From CAYZJK01 sp964479125 (GTDB lineage Bacteria > Patescibacteriota > Saccharimonadia > Saccharimonadales > Saccharimonadaceae), in the NCBI GenBank assembly GCA_964479125.1, contig CAYZJK010000028.1, positions 1 to 10,119 on the forward strand: DNA of 10,119 bases, given 5' to 3'. Made by a program: the position numbers and the translations under genes. Under the pieces are notes generated by a model that did not search any database, was not told where the DNA came from, and saw only the letters and a program-made list of their open reading frames with translations. Each line of letters opens with the position of its first letter. Position 1 is the first letter of the stretch. Below are positions 6,149 to 10,119 of the stretch, in pieces.

Positions 6149-6838
6149 ATGAAAACTCTCACCGATAAAGAGTTTGGTGAAATCACTCTACACGAACTAA
6201 AACATGCCAGGCAGGTCAAGGTCGGAGTAGCGCCAAACGGACGTCTTAAAGTAACAATGCCAAAGCGCACGCCTTTATTTGTAGTTAAGGGTTTAATCAG
6301 TTCATCCCGTGGCGCTATTAGAAAATTACTAGAAAGACATACGCCTGAGACTAGCTATAAGAACGGTGATCGAATAGGGAAGAGTCATGCTCTGATTATT
6401 AAGTCTGGCCCAAAAGTTAGTGTCCGCTTTTACAAAAATCAGATTATCGTTACTAAACCCGAGAACCTAGACGAAGAAGACGACAACCTACAGCGGGATA
6501 TTAGAGATGCAGTCATTAAAGCCCTTCGTAAAGAAGCCAAAGAATACCTGCCAAAAAGACTAGAGATTCTGGCTGAGGAACTGGGTTACAGCTATGAGAG
6601 AATTAAATTCTCTCATGCCAGCAGCAGATGGGGGAGTTACAGCTCAAGCGGTACTGTTAGTTTAAACATCGCCCTTATGAAGCTTCCTTATGAACTAATT
6701 GACTACGTTCTAGTTCATGAACTGTGTCACACCGCTGAGATGAATCACTCAGATAGATTCTGGGCTAGAGTAGCGATTGGTGATCCAGACTACAAAATCC
6801 ACAGAAAGAGACTCAAAGAGTTCACGCCGACTATTTAA
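6149..6838 (+). CDS. YgjP-like (DUF45) HExxH metalloprotein
   Basis: The product is 229 residues. The C-terminal third holds the family signature: SSRWGSYSSSGTVSLN, then LPYELIDYVLVHELCH with the zinc motif HELCH at 190-194, and a third ligand H200 in EMNHSDRFW. The N-terminal half (about 1-90) is a basic beta-rich region usual for DUF45 proteins, with VAPNGRLKVTMP near the start. The family is named as a zinc metallopeptidase-like domain related to SprT and WSS1; a nucleotide pyrophosphatase activity has been reported for E. coli YgjP, so peptidase activity should not be assumed. The full-length domain looks intact. The gene starts 3 nt after the kinase-like gene and has no ribosome site (the preceding bases are A/T-rich), so translation probably depends on the upstream gene. 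No signal peptide; it is likely cytoplasmic. Confidence 0.88.
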   Translation: MKTLTDKEFGEITLHELKHARQVKVGVAPNGRLKVTMPKRTPLFVVKGLISSSRGAIRKLLERHTPETSYKNGDRIGKSHALIIKSGPKVSVRFYKNQIIVTKPENLDEEDDNLQRDIRDAVIKALRKEAKEYLPKRLEILAEELGYSYERIKFSHASSRWGSYSSSGTVSLNIALMKLPYELIDYVLVHELCHTAEMNHSDRFWARVAIGDPDYKIHRKRLKEFTPTI

Positions 6839-6856
6839 ATACCTAACTGGCTAGCG

Positions 6857-6862
6857 TATACT
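6857..6862 (+). promoter_or_regulatory. -10 box TATACT directly before the histidine kinase gene
   Basis: TATACT ends 10 nt before the ATG at 6873, so the transcript would carry a leader of about 0-4 nt. No ribosome site is present in the preceding 30 nt. The same box and spacing type occur before the kinase gene at 5501. No good -35 is seen at 6834-6839. Read-through from the YgjP-like gene, 34 nt upstream, is also possible. Confidence 0.45.
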
Positions 6863-6872
6863 AATAGCGGTT

Positions 6873-8531
6873 ATGGTTAAACTTCGTGGCTTATACCGAA
6901 GCAACAAACAAACACGTATACTTCGGATTGGTATATTTCTTTACAGCGCTCTCTTAGCGTTTCAAAGCTTATTGTTTGCCATGGGCGTATTCGACTCAGC
7001 TCGAGCAGACACTCACCAGTACGCTATTTTTCTTTTAACTGCACTGCTAATCATCGTTGCCTTAGTTTCGATTCTAACTACTAGGCGGCGCCCTGAGATG
7101 AAGCTACTACAAACCTACGGCACACTAACCGTAGCAACCCTACTAATCCTTACTACCACCGGTATCTCTTCACCATTTAGCATTGGTCTTACCTTAGTAC
7201 TATACGACTTATACCGAACCTACAAGATCCAAGGCCTGGTTCTAGGTGTAATGATTTTATTCGTCGCATCTGTGTTTGACGCAAGTACAGCCTTTACCGA
7301 CTTAGATTACAACCCAATTACTCCGTTCCTGTATGTCTTTACGGCCGTGTCTATTACATTAATGATCGTATTAATAATTAAGACTCAGTTAATTCGTCAA
7401 TCTATTCTTGAACACAGCGTCAAGCAAGCCGAACTAGAGCAAAACCGAATTAAGACTCTGATTAATAACCTAAGTCACGGTGTAATCAGTCTTAACAGAG
7501 AAGGTATCATTAATAGCTACAATGCCTCAGCTCTAAACATTATGGACACTAACCGCTCACTCAATGGCGTAAACATTAAAGATGCACTCAAAGTAGTTGA
7601 TGAAGACGGTCACGAAATGGCAATCTTTGACTTTGACGGCAAGACTAAAGAAGCCTACACCCGCGATGATGTTTTTATTGAATACGATGAGAGCGGCACT
7701 GATCGCGCTCAACTAGAAGTTACCCTAAGTCCAATAAGCGACGCCAATTCCTCAGCGAGTCGAAAGTCCAGCGTCAAGGGGTACATTCTACAGTTACGAG
7801 ACGTTACACATCAGAAGAGTCTAGATGAAGAGAAAGATGAGTTCATCAGCGTCGTATCTCATGAACTTAGAACTCCAATTGCTGTTACCGAGGGTGTAGT
7901 TAGCAACATTATTGCTATGCACGAAAAGGGTCTAGCTACTAAAAAGAATACTATCGAACCACTCAAGTCAGCTCACAGCCAGATTGTTTTCTTAGCTAAG
8001 ATGATTAATGACCTATCTACCTTATCTCGCGCCGAGAGGGGAGTAGCTGACGATCCAGAGTATATTAATGTACGTGAACTGGTTGAGAACTTCTACCGAG
8101 AGTACGAGAGCGTAGCTGGGGACGAGGGACTAGCTTTAAATATCTCTATCTCTCCATCTGTCGGATATATCTACCAGAGCCGACTCTATGTATCTGAGCT
8201 ACTACAAAACTTTGTCGTGAATGCTATTAAATACACTCACACCGGTAGCGTGACCATTAAGGCCACTCAAAGCAACGGCAAAGTTACACTATCTGTCAAA
8301 GATACTGGCATTGGAATTAGTGCCTCAGACAAAGAAAACATCTTTAAGAAGTTCTTTAGGAGTGAAGACTACCGCACTAGAGAAACTAGGGGAACTGGCC
8401 TAGGTCTCTACGTAGCTAATAAGCTAGCGCGTAAGCTCGGCACTCAAATAGAACTTAAGAGTCGCCTAAACCACGGATCAGAGTTTAGTTTTACTCTACC
8501 TACATCAGAGAAGCCGCCAGCAAATTCTTGA
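6873..8531 (+). CDS. Six-TM sensor histidine kinase with PAS domain
   Basis: The product is 552 residues. Residues about 16-170 contain six hydrophobic segments with very short outer loops, an integral-membrane sensor arrangement rather than a large extracellular domain. A PAS-type domain follows at about 192-312 (INNLSHGVISLNREGIINSYN). The dimerisation/phosphoacceptor region has the H-box SHELRTP with the phosphorylated histidine at 330. The ATPase domain has the N-box (LLQNFVVNAIKYT, N446 and N450), the G1 box DTGIGIS (D477), the F-box FKKFFR and the G2 box GTGLGLYVA (from 507). All catalytic motifs are intact, closest in style to WalK/PhoR-type kinases. No response regulator is encoded in this window, so the partner is elsewhere. 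The start has no ribosome site and sits just after a TATACT box. The stop codon overlaps the -35 box of the secE promoter. Confidence 0.93.
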   Translation: MVKLRGLYRSNKQTRILRIGIFLYSALLAFQSLLFAMGVFDSARADTHQYAIFLLTALLIIVALVSILTTRRRPEMKLLQTYGTLTVATLLILTTTGISSPFSIGLTLVLYDLYRTYKIQGLVLGVMILFVASVFDASTAFTDLDYNPITPFLYVFTAVSITLMIVLIIKTQLIRQSILEHSVKQAELEQNRIKTLINNLSHGVISLNREGIINSYNASALNIMDTNRSLNGVNIKDALKVVDEDGHEMAIFDFDGKTKEAYTRDDVFIEYDESGTDRAQLEVTLSPISDANSSASRKSSVKGYILQLRDVTHQKSLDEEKDEFISVVSHELRTPIAVTEGVVSNIIAMHEKGLATKKNTIEPLKSAHSQIVFLAKMINDLSTLSRAERGVADDPEYINVRELVENFYREYESVAGDEGLALNISISPSVGYIYQSRLYVSELLQNFVVNAIKYTHTGSVTIKATQSNGKVTLSVKDTGIGISASDKENIFKKFFRSEDYRTRETRGTGLGLYVANKLARKLGTQIELKSRLNHGSEFSFTLPTSEKPPANS

Positions 8532-8556
8532 CTTATTTAACAGTCGCGCCTATAGT
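8528..8556 (+). promoter_or_regulatory. First promoter of secE-nusG
   Basis: TTGACT (8528-8533), a 17-nt spacer and TATAGT (8551-8556) form one of the best consensus promoters in the window. The -35 overlaps the stop codon of the histidine kinase gene. The predicted start near 8563 gives a leader of about 45 nt that contains the inverted repeat at 8567-8585. Confidence 0.7.
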
Positions 8557-8561
8557 AATAC

Positions 8562-8590
8562 TTGACAGTCTGCAACAAGCAGACTATTTA
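8562..8590 (+). promoter_or_regulatory. Second promoter of secE-nusG, spacer filled by an inverted repeat
   Basis: A perfect TTGACA (8562-8567) is 17 nt from TATTTA (8585-8590). The expected start (about 8597) would leave only a very short leader overlapping the ribosome site, so this promoter may be weak or serve mainly as a control site. Confidence 0.45.
8567..8585. promoter_or_regulatory. Inverted repeat AGTCTGC-AACAA-GCAGACT
   Basis: Perfect 7-bp arms surround a 5-nt centre. As DNA it occupies the spacer of the second secE promoter (an operator position). As RNA from the first promoter it would form a hairpin in the secE leader, 22 nt before the start codon. No T-run follows, so it is not a terminator. 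The central 13 nt recur in the promoter of the Asp-rich gene. Confidence 0.5.
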
Positions 8591-8607
8591 ATTTGGGAGA
8601 GAAACGA

Positions 8608-9042
8608 GTGGCAGAACCTAAAAAGAAAAAGTCGAGTACCGCCAAAACTCGTGTAGTAACGAGCACAGCGGCTAGCGGCTCAAAAAAGCCTAAAGCATCA
8701 GTTAAAACTACAGTTAAGTCTGTAGACTCTAAAGCTGCAGACAAGGTAGAGAAGAAAAACGCTAAGAAAACTAGCAAGACCACAGCTAAAGCAGCTGCAA
8801 TTTCTACACCCGCTAAGCAGCCTAAAGATAAAAAATCTACAAAGAAAGAGAAGAAAGAAAAGAAACCATCTTACCTAAAGGGTGCGTGGTACGAGCTGAG
8901 GCAAGTTCGCTGGCCAGATCGCTCGAACACCTGGCAGATGACTGTTGCGGTGATTATTTTCTCACTGATACTAGCAGGGATCGTTCTACTCCTAGATCTC
9001 CTGTTTCAATATTTATTTAACCGGATAATACTCCAAGGATAA
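8608..9042 (+). CDS. secE: Preprotein translocase subunit SecE with long Lys-rich N-terminus
   Basis: The product is 144 residues from the GTG at 8608, chosen because GGGAGAG lies 6 nt upstream; an in-frame TTG at 8593 has no ribosome site. SecE is the small essential subunit that clamps SecY in the cytoplasmic membrane. The conserved C-terminal part is clear: an amphipathic helix YLKGAWYELRQVRWPDRSNTWQ (about 89-110) followed by one membrane helix (about 112-138), the single-TM form found in most bacteria. The first 87 residues are a low-complexity tail rich in Lys, Ala, Thr and Ser (for example AEPKKKKSS and KKEKKEKK), likely disordered. This makes the protein about twice as long as a minimal single-TM SecE of around 60-70 residues. 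nusG follows after 3 nt, the classic gene pair. Two upstream promoters and an inverted repeat suggest control of the operon. Confidence 0.93.
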   Translation: MAEPKKKKSSTAKTRVVTSTAASGSKKPKASVKTTVKSVDSKAADKVEKKNAKKTSKTTAKAAAISTPAKQPKDKKSTKKEKKEKKPSYLKGAWYELRQVRWPDRSNTWQMTVAVIIFSLILAGIVLLLDLLFQYLFNRIILQG

Positions 9043-9045
9043 TCT

Positions 9046-9591
9046 ATGGCTAAGAAACGATATGACTCAACCCGCCAGTGGTATGCTATCCATACATACA
9101 GCGGATACGAAGACAAAGTTGCTGACAGCATTCGCCAGCGAATCAACGCCGTAGACATGGCGGACAAAATCTTCGACGTTATGATTCCTAAGGAAAAGCA
9201 AATCGAAATCAAGAACGGTAAGCGAAAAGTTGTTGACCGTAAGATCTTCCAGGGCTACGCTCTAGTTGAGATGAAGCTAACTGAAGAAACTTGGTTCATC
9301 GTTCGAAACACTCCGGGTGTAACTGGTTTTGTAGGAAGCGGCACAGAACCTACTCCTGTCTCTGAAGCTGAGATCAAGAAGATTCGCAAGCGAATGGGCG
9401 TCGAAGAGCCGAAGCACCAAATCGACTTCTCGGTTGGTGAAGTGGTTTCTATCGTCGACGGTCCATTCAAGGGCTTCGATGGTTCAATCAGCGAAATCGA
9501 CTACCAAAAGGGTAAGCTTAAAGTTATGGTCAGCATGTTCGGCCGTGACACTCCAGTTGAGCTAGATGCTCTACAGGTTAAGCAGGTTTGA
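9046..9591 (+). CDS. nusG: Transcription termination/antitermination protein NusG
   Basis: The product is 181 residues, the usual NusG length. The N-terminal NGN domain (about 10-115) begins RQWYAIHTYSGYEDKVADSI and contains KIFQGYALVEM and WFIVRNTPGVTGFVG, the parts that contact the RNA polymerase clamp. The C-terminal KOW domain (about 126-180) contains FSVGEVVSIVDGPFKGFDGSISEID and ends in FGRDTPVELDALQVKQV; it normally binds Rho or ribosomal protein S10. The start is supported by AAGGA 6 nt upstream, overlapping the secE stop, which implies translational coupling. A strong intrinsic terminator follows about 20 nt after the stop. rplK and rplA often come next in bacteria, but here a separate small gene intervenes. 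Confidence 0.97.
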   Translation: MAKKRYDSTRQWYAIHTYSGYEDKVADSIRQRINAVDMADKIFDVMIPKEKQIEIKNGKRKVVDRKIFQGYALVEMKLTEETWFIVRNTPGVTGFVGSGTEPTPVSEAEIKKIRKRMGVEEPKHQIDFSVGEVVSIVDGPFKGFDGSISEIDYQKGKLKVMVSMFGRDTPVELDALQVKQV

Positions 9592-9604
9592 TTAACCTAC
9601 TCAC

Positions 9605-9639
9605 CAAAAAACACCGTCCACATAGGGCGGTGTTTTTTT
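9605..9639 (+). terminator. Rho-independent terminator of secE-nusG
   Basis: ACACCGTCC pairs with GGGCGGTGT (9 bp with one G-T pair, loop of 5 nt), followed by seven T. An A-run precedes the stem, so it could also work on the opposite strand. Confidence 0.92.
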
Positions 9640-9697
9640 GATTGCAGCAACTGTTCACACTGGCTTTTAAGCTTCCACTACAAGATTAATAATTTTA

Positions 9698-9706
9698 TGA
9701 TATAGT
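9698..9706 (+). promoter_or_regulatory. Extended -10 promoter of the small membrane protein gene
   Basis: TGA-TATAGT forms an extended -10 (TATAGT at 9701-9706). No convincing -35 is found. The expected start near 9713 falls on the first base of an inverted repeat, AGTTTA-ATTA-TAAACT (9713-9728), which could be an operator or a 5' hairpin. The leader would be about 48 nt. Confidence 0.5.
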
Positions 9707-9712
9707 ATATAA

Positions 9713-9728
9713 AGTTTAATTATAAACT
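9713..9728. promoter_or_regulatory. Inverted repeat AGTTTA-ATTA-TAAACT at the predicted transcription start
   Basis: Two perfect 6-bp arms surround a 4-nt centre immediately downstream of the -10 box. The placement fits an operator or a short 5' hairpin; the AT-rich composition means chance cannot be dismissed. Confidence 0.35.
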
Positions 9729-9760
9729 GCACCTTCAACACTCTATAGTTAGGCAAGACC

Positions 9761-10009
9761 ATGTCAATCTCTGCAGTTCTGATAAACGTAGCTATTGCAT
9801 CCATCGCAATACTCACAATTTATTGGCTCTACGCCATCACCAAGATGAAGGATAGGGTGCTAGCTAGGCGCTGCGCAATCATAGCAGTTGTGTCCCTCAT
9901 CCTGTCAGCAAGCGCCACTTCAATGGTGGCATGCAATAAACCAGACCCACCATCAGACCCTCCAGGTCACAGGACATACATGGATCAGGTGACTGAAGAT
10001 ATTTGGTAA
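9761..10009 (+). CDS. Small membrane protein / possible lipoprotein, hypothetical
   Basis: The product is 82 residues. There are two hydrophobic segments (about 5-26 and 38-54) separated by a basic loop, KMKDRVLARR, then a Pro-rich polar tail (NKPDPPSDPPGHR) ending TEDIW. The second segment ends in SMVAC (C58), close to a lipobox. If translation began at the internal ATG at 9845 or the GTG at 9857 (preceded by AAGGA), the product would look like a classic short lipoprotein with a 25-30 residue signal peptide. The ATG at 9761 has only a weak ribosome site (AGG, 7 nt before it). Its own promoter upstream and a strong terminator 13 nt after the stop support a real, single-gene unit between nusG and whatever follows. 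No family is recognised. Confidence 0.6.
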   Translation: MSISAVLINVAIASIAILTIYWLYAITKMKDRVLARRCAIIAVVSLILSASATSMVACNKPDPPSDPPGHRTYMDQVTEDIW

Positions 10010-10022
10010 ACCCTACTACTTA

Positions 10023-10049
10023 CCTCACACAGCCAGTGTGAGGTTTTTT
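10023..10049 (+). terminator. Rho-independent terminator of the small membrane protein gene
   Basis: CCTCACAC pairs perfectly with GTGTGAGG (8 bp, loop AGCCA), followed by six T. It begins 13 nt after the stop codon. Confidence 0.92.
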
Positions 10050-10071
10050 AATTATTCAACCCTAGATGATA

Positions 10072-10100
10072 TTGATTGAATGTCAAAAACATGATATAAT
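10072..10100 (+). promoter_or_regulatory. Strong promoter facing out of the right edge
   Basis: TTGATT (10072-10077), a 17-nt spacer and a perfect TATAAT (10095-10100) with an upstream TGA (extended -10). It follows the terminator and must serve a gene beyond the window. By usual gene order this could be rplK-rplA, which is inferred only. Confidence 0.65.
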
Positions 10101-10119
10101 ATACATAGTTTTCTGCTGA

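Noticed and set aside
5501..6838. Toxin-antitoxin pair (zeta-like kinase with partner)
   Set aside because: The downstream gene is a full-length YgjP-like metalloprotein rather than a small antitoxin, and no epsilon-like gene is adjacent.
8567..8585. Inverted repeat before secE as terminator of the histidine kinase gene
   Set aside because: No T-run follows the stem; it is better explained as an operator or leader hairpin.
8593..8607. TTG start giving SecE five extra residues
   Set aside because: No ribosome site precedes the TTG, and the GGGAGAG that serves the GTG at 8608 would fall inside the coding sequence.
8550..8783. Minus-strand open frame opposite the secE N-terminus
   Set aside because: It is the antisense of a Lys/Ala-rich tail, giving a Leu/Phe-rich pseudo-membrane protein; there is no ribosome site or conserved context.

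Overview
The window looks like a chromosomal segment of a small-genome bacterium, most likely Candidatus Saccharibacteria (TM7) or another Patescibacteria lineage. The reasons are moderate GC with very AT-rich intergenic DNA, compact gene packing, a type IV pilin-like domain fused to RCC1 repeats, a large MMPL exporter, a mix of strong Shine-Dalgarno starts and apparently leaderless starts, and a secE-nusG pair with a lysine-rich SecE tail. TGA is used as a stop (for example in the histidine kinase gene and nusG), so recoding of TGA, as in Gracilibacteria or SR1, is excluded. The lineage is an inference from gene style, not from a marker alignment.

Left block (1-1514, all minus strand): three small genes that look like independent units. 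They are a probable XRE-type HTH protein with a C-terminal CX4C/CX2C zinc ribbon (3-377), a helical/coiled-coil protein (593-1027) and an Asp-rich 100-residue protein (1109-1411). All three leaders share a motif G(T/A)ACCTAC placed 3-6 nt before a strong AAGGAGG-type ribosome site. Two of the three promoters share TTGACA-17 nt-CAATAT. This looks like a small co-regulated set of unknown function.

Middle-left (1515-5359, minus strand): a two-domain MMPL/RND transporter and, 44 nt upstream, a membrane-anchored protein with a pseudopilin-like segment followed by six RCC1-type repeats. Both are envelope proteins.

Centre and right (5501-10119, plus strand): a divergent region of 141 nt leads to a P-loop kinase-like protein and, 3 nt further on, a YgjP-like HExxH metalloprotein. 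Next is a six-TM, PAS-containing sensor histidine kinase without a response regulator in view. Then comes secE-nusG, with two tandem promoters and an inverted repeat that exactly fills the second promoter's spacer; the operon ends in a strong terminator. A free-standing 82-codon membrane/lipoprotein-like gene with its own promoter and terminator follows. A strong promoter at the right edge points to a gene beyond the window, where rplK would be expected.

The most notable signals are regulatory: the shared leader motif of the three left genes, a 13-nt promoter-spacer element shared between the Asp-rich gene and secE, and TATACT boxes sitting directly before the start codons of two genes that lack ribosome sites.
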